DNA of 64,000 nucleotides, taken from Acetobacteraceae bacterium (lineage in GTDB: Bacteria > Pseudomonadota > Alphaproteobacteria > Acetobacterales > Acetobacteraceae). Shown here one piece after another: positions 36,066 to 45,195 of this stretch; within the stretch, counting starts at the first letter, position 1; every line of letters starts with the position of its first letter. The notes under the pieces are model-generated. The model saw only the letters and a list, made by a program, of their open reading frames with translations, ran no database searches and was not told where the DNA came from. The stretch is from assembly GCA_004843345.1 (NCBI GenBank), contig CP039460.1:1042921-1106920 (forward strand), in the 5' to 3' direction. The position numbers and the translations under genes are program-made.

Positions 36066-37634
36066 TTAATTTTTGCTCTCTTGGAGCTTTTCAAAGGGAA
36101 TTTCCATCATGGTCGCACCAAAATCAATTTTTTGGATTTTGTGATTGGCAACGGCCATTGCCCGAACATAGCTGATAGGCAGGTAAATGGCATCTTGATG
36201 CAGGCGTGTGAGAATGTCTGTATAAAGCCGCTGACGCTCGGTTTCATTTTGGGAAACCAGCACTTCTTGGATTTCTTTATCAATTTCTTTTTTGTCAGGC
36301 AGGCCAAGTTGCGCCTGATAATCTGCGTGAGAGGGAGCGCGCATAGAGCTTAATAAGGCTGCGGGGGCAAAGGGCGCTCCCAAAATCTCTTCAAAAATGA
36401 GTCCAAAATTGCCTTCCCGCTGGCGTGCAAAAACACTGCTTTCCTCTTCGCCAATCAACTGGAGATCGATACCAATTTCTCTGCAGTTCCCTTGGATAAT
36501 CTCCGCCATAGATTTCATAATGGCATCTGTGCCGACAAAAGAGAGTTCTAAGATAAGTTTTTGACCGTTTTTTTGACGGATTTCGCCTTTTTTAGTTTGC
36601 TTCCAGCCTGCTTCATCCAAAAGCGCCGCAGCTTGATTAGGATCATAAAGATAGGGTTTTAAATCAATATTGGCATAAGGGATTTCTTTTGAAAAAAGCG
36701 TATCGGCTCTGCTTTGCGTTTGGTAAAGAACCGCAGATAGCAGGGTGTCTTTATCCACGGCATGGTTGAGCGCTTCGCGCACTTTTTGCTCAGCAGTTGG
36801 TCCTTTTTGACTGTTTAAAACAATCATTAACGTGCCCAAAGGAGGGGAAAGTTCTGTTTGATATTGGTTTGAGTGTTTTAACTGCTCAAACATATCTGGC
36901 GTTAAAGGGCCATTTGTCCCTTGAACCAGATCCACTTGTCCCGTTTCTAAAGCGATTGAACGGCTATTAGGATCAGGAATGACCTTTACATTGATTTCTT
37001 TGAAATCTGCTTTCTTTCCCCAATAAGTTTCGTTCCGGCGGAAAAGATCATTTTCGCCTAATTTTGTTTGGGAAAGAATCCATGGGCCAGTGCCAATAGG
37101 TTGAAGAATGCCGTCTTTTGTTCCGCCATTTTTAAACTGGGAGAGGGCAATGAATTTAAAAGGACGGGGAAAGGATAAATCTTCTAAAAAGGGGTAATAG
37201 CTGTCTTTGAGCTTTATTTGAATTTGAAAGGGGGAGAGGATTTTTACCGATTCAATTTGATTGATCGCTTCGAGCCAGTTATGGCGTATTCTATTGGCTA
37301 AAATGGCATCAAAATTGGCTTTAGCCGCCTTTGCATCAAAAATTTCACCATTGGAGAATTTAACATCGTCCCTCAGGTTAAAAAGATAGGTTTTTCGATC
37401 TGGAGAGATGTTCCAGCTTTTTGTAAGCCAGGGGTGGATTTTGCCGTCTTTCCCAAATTTCACAAGCGGTTCATAAACCATATCTTGGGCAAACATTTGG
37501 TTGGGCGTGTAAAGGTGGGGATTAAGCGGGCCGACATTGACAGGCCAAGAAAAATTTAGCGTTTGCGCCTGTGCATTTGAAAACACACTCCAAAAAAGTG
37601 CGATAGCGCAGAGAGTAAAAATCTTACGGTTCAT
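36066..37634 (-). CDS. nikA: Nickel-binding periplasmic protein NikA
   Basis: A 522-residue exported solute-binding protein with a signal peptide ending A-Q-A. It shares long identical stretches with E. coli Nik[15 protein letters not shown], then V-Y-E-P-L-V-K, A-Y/D-Y-P-F-L-type segments, P-I-G-T-G-P-W-I-L, and [13 protein letters not shown]. This separates it from dipeptide-binding relatives. NikA delivers nickel, in E. coli as a histidine complex, to NikBC. The ATG at 37634 is preferred over a GTG three codons upstream. A degenerate NikR operator lies 25 bases before it. Confidence 0.95.
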   Translation of the reverse strand: MNRKIFTLCAIALFWSVFSNAQAQTLNFSWPVNVGPLNPHLYTPNQMFAQDMVYEPLVKFGKDGKIHPWLTKSWNISPDRKTYLFNLRDDVKFSNGEIFDAKAAKANFDAILANRIRHNWLEAINQIESVKILSPFQIQIKLKDSYYPFLEDLSFPRPFKFIALSQFKNGGTKDGILQPIGTGPWILSQTKLGENDLFRRNETYWGKKADFKEINVKVIPDPNSRSIALETGQVDLVQGTNGPLTPDMFEQLKHSNQYQTELSPPLGTLMIVLNSQKGPTAEQKVREALNHAVDKDTLLSAVLYQTQSRADTLFSKEIPYANIDLKPYLYDPNQAAALLDEAGWKQTKKGEIRQKNGQKLILELSFVGTDAIMKSMAEIIQGNCREIGIDLQLIGEEESSVFARQREGNFGLIFEEILGAPFAPAALLSSMRAPSHADYQAQLGLPDKKEIDKEIQEVLVSQNETERQRLYTDILTRLHQDAIYLPISYVRAMAVANHKIQKIDFGATMMEIPFEKLQESKN

Positions 37635-37658
37635 TTTAGGCACGCTTAATAAAAGAAA

Positions 37659-37690
37659 AGATATGCTATTTATAAAAAAACAACATATCT
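37659..37690. promoter_or_regulatory. Degenerate NikR operator upstream of nikA
   Basis: AGATATG and CATATCT form a 7-base inverted repeat. The core TATG-N18-CATA has the same spacing as GTATGA-N16-TCATAC, but both outer bases of each half-site differ. The A/T-rich spacer resembles that of the site at 29840. It is expected to bind NikR more weakly. Confidence 0.7.
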
Positions 37691-37738
37691 ATCTCTTTTT
37701 AAACGTCAAAACAAATTATGGATTTTACAGAATTTTCT

Positions 37739-37968
37739 TTAGAGCTGTTTTCCTAAAAGCTCTGTTTTCTTTTGATTGAATTCTTCTTCTGTAATAATGC
37801 CTTGTTTTTTCATGCTGGCCAATTTTTCCAGCATTTCAAGATGTTATTATTTAGAGACTCTTTAGGGGCAGAGGCTGGAAAAGGTGCAGCGCCAAAACGG
37901 TTTTCGCCTTCTTGGCTTGGCATACACCAAAAAACGATATTGACAATCGGAAGCAGCCATCACCATCC
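37739..37968 (-). pseudogene. Remnant of a DUF805 / SHOCT-domain membrane protein
   Basis: On the minus strand one frame reads W-L-L-P-I-V-N-I-V-F-W-C-M and then E-G-E-N-R-F-G, typical of the C-terminal end of DUF805 proteins. About 40 bases later the next frame reads E-M-L-E-K-L-A-S-M-K-K-Q-G-I-I-T-E-E-E-F, a classic SHOCT tail with a normal stop. The two are offset by one missing base near 37840. A stop lies just before the W-L-L segment, and no N-terminal part was found. Either a true remnant or part of a short gene with errors. Confidence 0.65.
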
Positions 37969-38131
37969 AGAATGATTTATGTCGTGTAAACGTCATTTTT
38001 AGAGGCATCAATTATAAAGTAATCTCTTTATAAGTTCATGCGATAGAGACGGTTTTTAGCAATAGTTTAGTTTAATGTGGTGCTAGCTCTTTTTTAGAAG
38101 GCAATGATGTTTTCATTTTGAGTAATCCAAT

Positions 38132-38168
38132 AAAAAGGCATGTTATTAAAAAATAACATGCCTTTTTT
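38132..38168 (-). terminator. Intrinsic terminator after the HAD hydrolase
   Basis: GGCATGTTATT pairs perfectly with AATAACATGCC, flanked by five A on one side and six T on the other, so it can work in both directions. It serves the minus-strand gene ending at 38210. Confidence 0.85.
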
Positions 38169-38209
38169 ATCGCTTAAAAACACCTTTAGAAGAGATGCGT
38201 TTGACGTCT

Positions 38210-38923
38210 TTAGTCTTCAAGTGTTTTGAAGATGACATCCCCAACTTGTTTCAGGCTATGCGCAATAACGCCGACACCTTTTTTAAAGGCAGGAGGCTCG
38301 TCTTGATCTGCTGGACGCAAAACGATGCAACGCATGCCGGCACGGATTGCTGCCAGTGCACCAGGGTCACTGTCTTCAATCACGATACATTCGTTAGGTG
38401 GCACGCCTTCCTCTTCCGCCGCAAGGAGATAAACGTCTGGTTGTGGTTTTGGTGCGCCAATATCTGCGGCAGAGTGAATATTGTCGTCTTCAATATGGTC
38501 TTCTAAACCAGAGGCTCTGAATTTAACGGCCATTTCTTTCGCAGAAGAGTTGGAGCCAATTCTGAAGGGAATATTAGCGTCATTTAGGCGTTTGAGAAGC
38601 GCATTTGCACCTGTGACAGGTTCGGCATATTTCTCTGCAAGCTGAATGAACATTTTTCTAAGGCGAGGGACGGAATCAGCAGGAAATTCTTTGCCGGCCA
38701 GCTTTGAAAGGTTTTTGACAACCTGTGGCAATGCAAGACCCAAGGCATGCTTTTCAGCCATTTCTTCTGTCAGATCCAGACCCTGCTCTTTTGCAAAATC
38801 AATAATGGCATTCATAGCGAGGGTTTCACCGTCAACGAGAACGCCATCGCAATCAAAAATGATCAGCTTAGGTGTTGGTAAATCAAGAAATTCTTTGAAA
38901 TTTTCATCTTCAGGTAAAGGCAT
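38210..38923 (-). CDS. HAD-IA hydrolase of the beta-phosphoglucomutase/YieH type
   Basis: A 237-residue HAD protein. Motif I is F-D-C-D-G-V-L-V-D near residue 22, motif II is G-S-N-S-S near 123, Lys is in A-P-K-P-Q-P-D-V-Y, and motif IV is V-I-E-D-S-D-P-G. The helical cap is of IA type. AAGGAGAG sits just before the ATG at 38923; the 17 extra upstream codons are rejected. The D-C-D-G-V-L-V-D form is common in phosphatases of sugar phosphates, but the true substrate is unknown. Confidence 0.82.
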   Translation of the reverse strand: MPLPEDENFKEFLDLPTPKLIIFDCDGVLVDGETLAMNAIIDFAKEQGLDLTEEMAEKHALGLALPQVVKNLSKLAGKEFPADSVPRLRKMFIQLAEKYAEPVTGANALLKRLNDANIPFRIGSNSSAKEMAVKFRASGLEDHIEDDNIHSAADIGAPKPQPDVYLLAAEEEGVPPNECIVIEDSDPGALAAIRAGMRCIVLRPADQDEPPAFKKGVGVIAHSLKQVGDVIFKTLED

Positions 38924-39107
38924 TCGTTCTCTCCTTAGTCTCCGTGCCCGAATAAGCGACTTTAGCACGAGCATAGAGAATATATAATCTATTTTTTAGC
39001 CTTCAAGCATATCTTTTTAGTGGCAAAAAAACAAGGAGAATAGAAAATTTAGCCCAGAATACAGGGAGAAAATATTTAAAAATAGGCTTTTGAGGAAGAA
39101 AAAGCCT

Positions 39108-41018
39108 TTAGCTGAAGGGCTGATAGCGAACTGTAAAGAAGACCATATTGTTGGTTGTATGAGGCGCACCACCTTGTCCCGCAAATGCTTTGAGATAGTC
39201 GAAGGCGTATTGCGTACCAACAAGCACAGAACCATAGTCGCCTTTTGTTGCTGTGTACCAGAAACCGCCTGTGACTTCGCCGAGCATTTGAAGATTACTG
39301 GCCGCCTGACAGGTTGAGGCTGACGCACCAGGAATGGAACAGCCTCTCATATTATAGTTCGGGTTTCCATAACCATAATAGTAGTTTTGGCCATTGACAC
39401 TTGTGTTGAAAGAGCTGCTATCGAGAACTGTATCCATACCAGCATAGGCAAAAAGGCGGAGTTTCGGCGTGACATTGCCATACATGCCGAGCATTAAATT
39501 CGCTTCTTGAAGCGGTTTTGGTGATCCCTGCGCATTAAGCGTATAATCAGGAAGCTGTGTAGAACCATATCGCCCAAGTCCATAACCCCACATTCCACTG
39601 GTTTGGAAAAACAGGCGGTTTGGAATAAGGGGTAAAAGGAAAGCGCCCCCGATGCCGCCGCCCATGGCCGTATGGTTTTGGCCATTGCCGACTTGACTGG
39701 TCCGGTCATGGAAAAAGCGCATCATTCCGTCAAATTCAAAATGTCCCCAGCCCGGATCTGCTGTAATTTTAGCAATCACATCTGGCGCAATATCTGTGGC
39801 ATAGTAGGTGCTTGGGTTATTTGTGCCTGTTCCCGGATGGCTCATTGTGGCCGTTCCCCATGGTGCGTTTTCGGTGCAGCCCGAACTCGAACCATTTTCA
39901 TCGGAGCAGAAACTGCCAGGAACAACGGCGGAAGGGCTTTCGGCGGAGAGACCAACACCGAATTTATTATGGGCGAACATTTTGACAATACGGAGCTGTG
40001 CGTTACGTGTCCATGTAAAACCGGGCACAAGGTTAAGGTCAATCACCAGCGGAATTTGTTCATCTCTCGCCCACATACCTTTTGCAGACATGGTTGCCAA
40101 GGACCAGTTCTGCCCAGCCAAAATGTACCAGCCGTTTTTCATATCTTTAAGTTCGCCATAGGCGTTGCGGATACGGGGGCTGTAAGAGCTGCTTTGGCGT
40201 GAGTTTGCAGCCGAACCTGCACCGCCAAAATCCATTTCTAAATAGCCGTCAACTTCAAGATTTTTAGTCATCATCCCTTCAGCTAAGACGGCAAGACGGG
40301 TGGCACGTGCCGTTTGTTGATAGGTACTTGTCTGGGCATAGGGTGAGTTTCCCCAGGGCGTCGCACTGAAGGCTGTTAAGTTCGCAGACCCTGTATCACG
40401 TTCACGCCAGATACCTTCTTCGGCGAAGAATCCACCGAGTGTTAAACGGATACCGCCAATTTGTAACTGCCCTCGGCGTAAAGGGCCGTAAAGGTCAGGA
40501 TGCGCATTTGGCGTTGCGCTGACTTCAGCAAATGCAGTGCTTGGTGTAAGCGGTTTTGCCAATTCTGCAATTTCAAGGCCAAGAGAGTCTGTTTGGTCGC
40601 CTGCCAGAATTTTATTGCTGGAGTTATTGAGGCCTGGCGGTTTGCTGATACTGAAAGGATCTGTATCAACATTGCCACTTCCGCTACCGCTGTAAGGATT
40701 GCTTTCTGTAATGGCACGCTGACGTTCGAGATCAGCTCGGATTTTTTGACTTTCAAGCGCTTGTTTCTTTTTTAACAGGCCAATTTCATTCTCCATTTTT
40801 TTCATCTGTTTTTCCATAAACAGAATTTGATTGGCTGTTTCGCTAGCATGTGTCTGCCCGTAAGAAAAGCTGAAAAAACTTAAGAGAAGTACGGAGTATT
40901 TAAGGATTTTTCTGTTTTTATTTGCTTTTTTTACCTTTTTTTGAATGCAGATTTGCACATTCGAAGAAGCAGTGCTTTTCGAGGAAATCTGATCAGAAAA
41001 GGAAGAAAAAAGCGTCAA
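39108..41018 (-). CDS. Large outer-membrane porin, DcaP-like (copy 1)
   Basis: An approximately 636-residue outer-membrane protein. After a signal peptide (hydrophobic run S-V-L-L-L-S-F-F, H-A-S cleavage) there is a short coiled coil (E-K-Q-M-K-K-M-E-N-E-I-G-L-L), suited to trimer formation, and a linker rich in S, G and N. The barrel region starts at P-L-R-R-G-Q-L-Q-I-G-G and ends with an aromatic F (Y-Q-P-F-S). This layout resembles DcaP-type trimeric porins. The next gene is a paralogue with the same P-L-R-R-G-Q-L-Q-I-G-G. The start is unsettled: TTG at 41018 has AAGGG upstream, and GTG at 40958 also gives a signal peptide. Confidence 0.65.
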   Translation of the reverse strand: MTLFSSFSDQISSKSTASSNVQICIQKKVKKANKNRKILKYSVLLLSFFSFSYGQTHASETANQILFMEKQMKKMENEIGLLKKKQALESQKIRADLERQRAITESNPYSGSGSGNVDTDPFSISKPPGLNNSSNKILAGDQTDSLGLEIAELAKPLTPSTAFAEVSATPNAHPDLYGPLRRGQLQIGGIRLTLGGFFAEEGIWRERDTGSANLTAFSATPWGNSPYAQTSTYQQTARATRLAVLAEGMMTKNLEVDGYLEMDFGGAGSAANSRQSSSYSPRIRNAYGELKDMKNGWYILAGQNWSLATMSAKGMWARDEQIPLVIDLNLVPGFTWTRNAQLRIVKMFAHNKFGVGLSAESPSAVVPGSFCSDENGSSSGCTENAPWGTATMSHPGTGTNNPSTYYATDIAPDVIAKITADPGWGHFEFDGMMRFFHDRTSQVGNGQNHTAMGGGIGGAFLLPLIPNRLFFQTSGMWGYGLGRYGSTQLPDYTLNAQGSPKPLQEANLMLGMYGNVTPKLRLFAYAGMDTVLDSSSFNTSVNGQNYYYGYGNPNYNMRGCSIPGASASTCQAASNLQMLGEVTGGFWYTATKGDYGSVLVGTQYAFDYLKAFAGQGGAPHTTNNMVFFTVRYQPFS

Positions 41019-41124
41019 AGTGAAGGGCCCTTTTAAACGAATGATAGGAGAATAATAAAAGACCTAAAAGAAATCAAAAGCATTTTACGTTGTACGGGTT
41101 GTCTGTGTCATCTTGTTTGCTTTT

Positions 41125-43059
41125 TTATCCAAAAGGAAGGTATCGCACGTCAAAAAAGACCGTATTCTCATCTGTGCGAGGCTTCCCGCCTGTACCGCCA
41201 TAGGCGGTTTCCCATGTGTAGGAATATTCGATTCCCGTTTTGACGGTGCCGTAATCACCAGAAATAGGGGTAAACCAGACACCACCCGTAGCAGATGAAA
41301 TATAATCAACATTTTGTTGCGCCATGCATTGACCTGTATTTTCTCCGAAGCAGCCTTCCATAGAGTAATGGGGGTTTCCATAGCCAAAAGGCATCCCGCT
41401 AGACTGAAAGGATTCTCGTTTCAGCACTTTTTCCATGCCCCAATAGCCGTAAAATTGTGCCCATTTAACAGGGTTGAAAATAAATCCTGTGAGAACATTT
41501 GCTTCAGGCAGAGGGCGAATGGATCCGTCAGGATTATAAGTATAGTCAGGCAGCTGGGCTGCGCCATAGCGCCCAATGCCAGCACCGACAAGCCCAGAAG
41601 CTTCAAGTGTTAATTTTTTGCCAAAGAAAGGCAAGAGGAATCCACCGCCACCACCACCGCCGATGGCCGTATTTCCCTTACTAGAGCCTACTTTCTGGGT
41701 TGTGTCATGGAAGTAGCGCATAACGCCTTCGGCTTCAAAATGTCCCCAGCCAGGATCCGCAGCGGCCTTGAGGATAAAATCAGGTGCATAGTTGCTGGCG
41801 TAATAAGTATCGGGGTTGTTTGTGCCTGTACCTGAGTGGCGATCTGTAATCGTTCCAACGCCAGGGATGTTTGGAACGACAGAGGGAGCTGTTGCAGAAG
41901 GGTCTTCCAAGGCGGCGCCAATCGAAAAGCGCTCATGTTTTCCGTGAATGCCAAACGCTTTGACGATACGAAGGCTCGGCGCTCTTGTATAGGTAAATCC
42001 AGGGAGATAATTTGCATCGACGGTCAAAGGTGCGGCTTCATCACGGGGAAGCATGCCTTTGGCATTGAGGGTCATGAGTGACCAGCTTTGGCCAGCCATT
42101 AAAAACCATCCAGAATGGGAGTTTTTAATTTCGGCATAAGCAACACGCATCCTTGGAATATAGGAGTTTGAAGTGCGGCTGTTTGACATAGAGCCAGAGC
42201 CTTCAAAGTCAATTTCCCCATAGCCGTCAACAGTTGTGTGTGGGGTTATTTGCCCTTCAACAAGGGCAGAAAGACGAGAGTGTCTCGCTGTTAATTGGAA
42301 TTCAGAAGTATCATGGTAGGGAGAGTTTCCCCAAGGAATGGCATTCCATGCAGAGTTTTGGTCGGCGGCCATTTTGCGGGAGCGCCAGAACATATCAAAA
42401 TCAATAAAACCGCCAAGAGTGACTCGGAGACCGCCAATTTGTAATTGACCTCTGCGCAAAGGACCTTTTGGATCTTCATGTGCCGCAGGTGTATCCGTTA
42501 AATGTCCATAAAAGGTATGTGCCATTTCAGGCTTTGCAAGCAGATCTGTTGTGACATCTTTAAGGGGGGCTGTACTGCTCCAGTCGCCTTTTTCGATTTG
42601 GACGCGCCTCTCTTCCATCTGGGTAAAGGTTGGGGGGGCAGCAAGGTCTGAGGTTTTATGTGGTGGATCAATATCTGCACCTTGATAAGGATCGCTTTCT
42701 GTTTCTTCACGTTCTTTTATGAGTTCTTCCCGAATTTGCTGATTTTCGACTTTTTGTTTTTCTTGGAGGAGAATGAGGTCCTGTTTTAAGCGGGACATTT
42801 TCTCTTCTAGTTTTTTGAGAGAATTGAGGTCAGAAGCTTCCTCTGCATGTCCACGGCAGGGGTACAGGCAACCGCAATAAAGGGCAAAACTCATCCCAAT
42901 CAAACGGTAGGAGGGGATAAAAGAAAAACGTATGGAGTAGGTACAAATATGTTTTTGGAAAGTTAAAACCTTCCGAAGGCTTGGGAGAAGTTTTTTAAAG
43001 AAACTTGACCGGTAACACCCTTTGGGCGTAGCATTACCCGCGCGCAAGGGCTTGCACAC
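41125..43059 (-). CDS. Large outer-membrane porin, DcaP-like (copy 2)
   Basis: A protein of about 640 residues, paralogous to the downstream neighbour. The two share the P-L-R-R-G-Q-L-Q-I-G-G start of the barrel, W-G-N-S-P-Y, A-D-P-G-W-G-H-F-E, L-P-D-Y-T and a T-G-T-N-N-P loop, and both end in an aromatic residue. A coiled coil (L-K-K-L-E-E-K-M-S-R-L-K-Q-D-L) precedes the barrel. The signal peptide seems to end near H-A-E-E-A, but the start is unclear: the GTG at 43059 lacks a ribosome-binding site and gives an N-terminus longer than usual. It is likely a solute channel; the substrate is unknown. Confidence 0.62.
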   Translation of the reverse strand: MCKPLRAGNATPKGCYRSSFFKKLLPSLRKVLTFQKHICTYSIRFSFIPSYRLIGMSFALYCGCLYPCRGHAEEASDLNSLKKLEEKMSRLKQDLILLQEKQKVENQQIREELIKEREETESDPYQGADIDPPHKTSDLAAPPTFTQMEERRVQIEKGDWSSTAPLKDVTTDLLAKPEMAHTFYGHLTDTPAAHEDPKGPLRRGQLQIGGLRVTLGGFIDFDMFWRSRKMAADQNSAWNAIPWGNSPYHDTSEFQLTARHSRLSALVEGQITPHTTVDGYGEIDFEGSGSMSNSRTSNSYIPRMRVAYAEIKNSHSGWFLMAGQSWSLMTLNAKGMLPRDEAAPLTVDANYLPGFTYTRAPSLRIVKAFGIHGKHERFSIGAALEDPSATAPSVVPNIPGVGTITDRHSGTGTNNPDTYYASNYAPDFILKAAADPGWGHFEAEGVMRYFHDTTQKVGSSKGNTAIGGGGGGGFLLPFFGKKLTLEASGLVGAGIGRYGAAQLPDYTYNPDGSIRPLPEANVLTGFIFNPVKWAQFYGYWGMEKVLKRESFQSSGMPFGYGNPHYSMEGCFGENTGQCMAQQNVDYISSATGGVWFTPISGDYGTVKTGIEYSYTWETAYGGTGGKPRTDENTVFFDVRYLPFG

Positions 43060-43338
43060 GATAGCGTAGCCTAAAAGTCTTTATAAAAAGACTGATGTAA
43101 TAGTGAGCGCCCTGTTCCAAAATAGCCTCTGTTATTTATAAAATCAGATAGGACTTTTCAGCTGGAATTCTATCTAAGCGTTCTTTTGTTTACAAGGATT
43201 TTTCTTATTGAATCTCAGCCTTAGGCGCGCGTGTCTGTGGAAAGACGTGAAATATTTGTTTTTACACTATTCGTTTTTAGCCATGGCGGAGGAGATTTTT
43301 TAAAAGGCCTTTTCCTTTTTGAAGGTCTCTCTGCTATG
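43060..43338. other. Gene-free stretch upstream of the cyd leader
   Basis: About 280 bases between divergent porin and cyd genes. A small stem AGTCTTT/AAAGACT lies at 43074-43091. Promoters for both directions must lie here or in the adjacent leader; I could not place them. Confidence 0.4.
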
Positions 43339-43405
43339 AAAGCTGGGATAGCTTGATTCAACCTGAGTTTGCGCTAAGCAATGTAAGGTAGCGGTGGAAA
43401 GCTAC
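43339..43405 (+). ncRNA. Structured 5' leader of the cyd operon (candidate)
   Basis: Three hairpins follow one another: AAGCT/AGCTT at 43340-43354; TTGC/GCAA inside CCT/AGG at 43362-43388; GTAGC/GCTAC at 43388-43405. They end 20 bases before the cydD ATG. The density of stems in 66 bases suggests an RNA element or a translational control structure. It does not match a riboswitch class I know. Confidence 0.4.
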
Positions 43406-43425
43406 GAAAGGGAAGTAGGAGCGGA

Positions 43426-45195
43426 ATGGATAAGGTTCTTAAAGAAACGTCAACAGAGCGTTCTTCTTCCATAAGTTCGGAAGAAAAGGCGTTAGAAACA
43501 ATTTCCTCGTTGGAGGATGTCACAAAGCCAGTTAAAAAATATCTTATTATTTCTGTTCTTTTAGGGGCTGTTGCGAGTATCTTTTTGGTCTTGCAGATGG
43601 GGATTATTGCTCATCTGGTAACAGATTTGGCTTTCAATCAAAAAACTATTTTTGAAGAAGAAAAATTGCTGCTTTTGCTGCTGTTTGCTGTGGGGGTGCG
43701 CTCTCTTTTACAGTCCCAAGCCGATACATTTGGGGACAAGGCGGCGATTAAGGCAATTTCTAATTTAAGAATGGAAGTTATGGCGCATTTGTTTTGCGCA
43801 GGCCCTGTGGCGCTGGATTTAGAGGCTACGGGTAAAACAGCAACGGCTCTATCAAGCGGGATTGAGGCGCTAGGTCCTTATATCGCCCGTTACATTCCAC
43901 GTCTTTCGGCGATGGTGATTTTACCTGTTATTCTTTTAGCTGTTGTTTTCTCTCTTGATAAAATTAGTTTTGCTGTTTTGATGATTACAGGGCCTTTAAT
44001 CCCTGTTTTTATGGCTCTGGTTGGCTATGCGGCACAGGCTGTTATGGATAGGCAATGGAATGAATTGCTGCGTTTAAGCGGTTCTTTTCTGGATTATTTA
44101 CAAGGTATGACAACGCTGAGGCTTTTTGGGCGGGCGCATCATGGCGCTAAATGGGTTGCAAAGATGGCCGAAGGGCACCGTAAAGAGACTTTTAAGGTGA
44201 TGCGGATCGCCTTTTTAAGTTCAGGCGTCTTAGAGTTTTTTGCTTCTATTTCAATTGCGATTGTGGCGGTGGTACTTGGCGGACGTCTTTTAGCGGGCAC
44301 ATTTGTTTTTCAGGACGCCTTTTTTATTTTGTTACTTGCGCCTGAATATTTTTTGCCTTTGCGTATTTTCTCTAATTCCTATCATGCACGTCAGAATGCC
44401 CAGAGTGCTTTTGAGCCTTTGTTAAATCTTTTGTCGCTTCCGCCTTTAGCAGAAGAGGCTCGAAAGCAATCCAGCAAAAGCCCAGAGCCATCGGTGGATC
44501 AGGTAAGTGCCGAGCAGCTGGAATCTCTTGTTTTTAAAGGAGTTTGCGCTGGCTACAGGGACGGCGAAAATGTGATTGATGATTTTTCAGCTGTTTTTCT
44601 AAAAAATAAATTAACGGTTATTTCAGGGCCAAGCGGCGCGGGGAAAACAACGATTTTCCGCCTTTTACTTGGGATGATTCCGATGCGGAAAGGTGAAATT
44701 TTTTTGAAGCTCGCAAACGGGAAATATAGTGCCCGTTCACATCTTAAAACAGGCTGGGTGCCTCAAAGCCCGTATTTTTTCGCAGGGACAATTACTGAAA
44801 ATCTTCGGCTGTCTGCGCCAAATGCGACATTAGAAGAAATGCGCAAAGCGGCCGAAGAAGCTGGCGCTTTGTCTTTTATTGAGAATTTCGAGGGGGGCTT
44901 TGCGTTTAAGCTGGGAGATCGGGGAGCGCCCCTTTCTGGGGGGCAGGTAAGGCGTCTTGCTTTGGCGAGGGCCTTGTTAAGTGGAGCGACTCTGTTGGCG
45001 CTAGATGAACCGACTGCAGATTTAGATCAGGAAAATGCCGAGTTGCTGGCTAAGGCGATAGAACGTTCTGCGGAAGGAAGGATTGTGGTTGTCATTTCGC
45101 ACCGTGAAGATGTTGGCGATTTAGCGGTTCAAAACCTCTATTTAGATCACGGAAAGATTGTTTCAAAAGAATCTTTGGGGGCGCATCAATCATGA
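43426..45195 (+). CDS. cydD: Cysteine/glutathione ABC exporter subunit CydD
   Basis: A 589-residue ABC half-transporter with six transmembrane helices in the first 330 residues and a C-terminal ATPase: Walker A G-P-S-G-A-G-K-T-T, signature L-S-G-G-Q-V-R-R and Walker B L-L-A-L-D-E-P-T-A-D-L-D. CydDC exports cysteine and glutathione and is needed to assemble cytochrome bd in the periplasm. AGGAG lies before the ATG. The gene overlaps cydC by four bases and is the first of a cydDCAB operon. Confidence 0.9.
   Translation: MDKVLKETSTERSSSISSEEKALETISSLEDVTKPVKKYLIISVLLGAVASIFLVLQMGIIAHLVTDLAFNQKTIFEEEKLLLLLLFAVGVRSLLQSQADTFGDKAAIKAISNLRMEVMAHLFCAGPVALDLEATGKTATALSSGIEALGPYIARYIPRLSAMVILPVILLAVVFSLDKISFAVLMITGPLIPVFMALVGYAAQAVMDRQWNELLRLSGSFLDYLQGMTTLRLFGRAHHGAKWVAKMAEGHRKETFKVMRIAFLSSGVLEFFASISIAIVAVVLGGRLLAGTFVFQDAFFILLLAPEYFLPLRIFSNSYHARQNAQSAFEPLLNLLSLPPLAEEARKQSSKSPEPSVDQVSAEQLESLVFKGVCAGYRDGENVIDDFSAVFLKNKLTVISGPSGAGKTTIFRLLLGMIPMRKGEIFLKLANGKYSARSHLKTGWVPQSPYFFAGTITENLRLSAPNATLEEMRKAAEEAGALSFIENFEGGFAFKLGDRGAPLSGGQVRRLALARALLSGATLLALDEPTADLDQENAELLAKAIERSAEGRIVVVISHREDVGDLAVQNLYLDHGKIVSKESLGAHQS

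Larger units (their letters stand above)
37691..38209. other. Intergenic region between nikA and the HAD hydrolase
   Basis: About 520 bases without an intact gene. The first half holds the nikA promoter region and the DUF805/SHOCT remnant. From about 37990 to 38130 I see only AT-rich sequence, then a strong terminator. Confidence 0.6.

Noticed and set aside
37772-37975. Plus-strand open frame in the nikA-HAD gap
   Set aside because: The opposite strand shows recognisable DUF805 and SHOCT segments, so this is their shadow.
43339-43425. Cobalamin or TPP riboswitch in the cyd leader
   Set aside because: The conserved boxes of these classes are missing; only generic hairpins are present.
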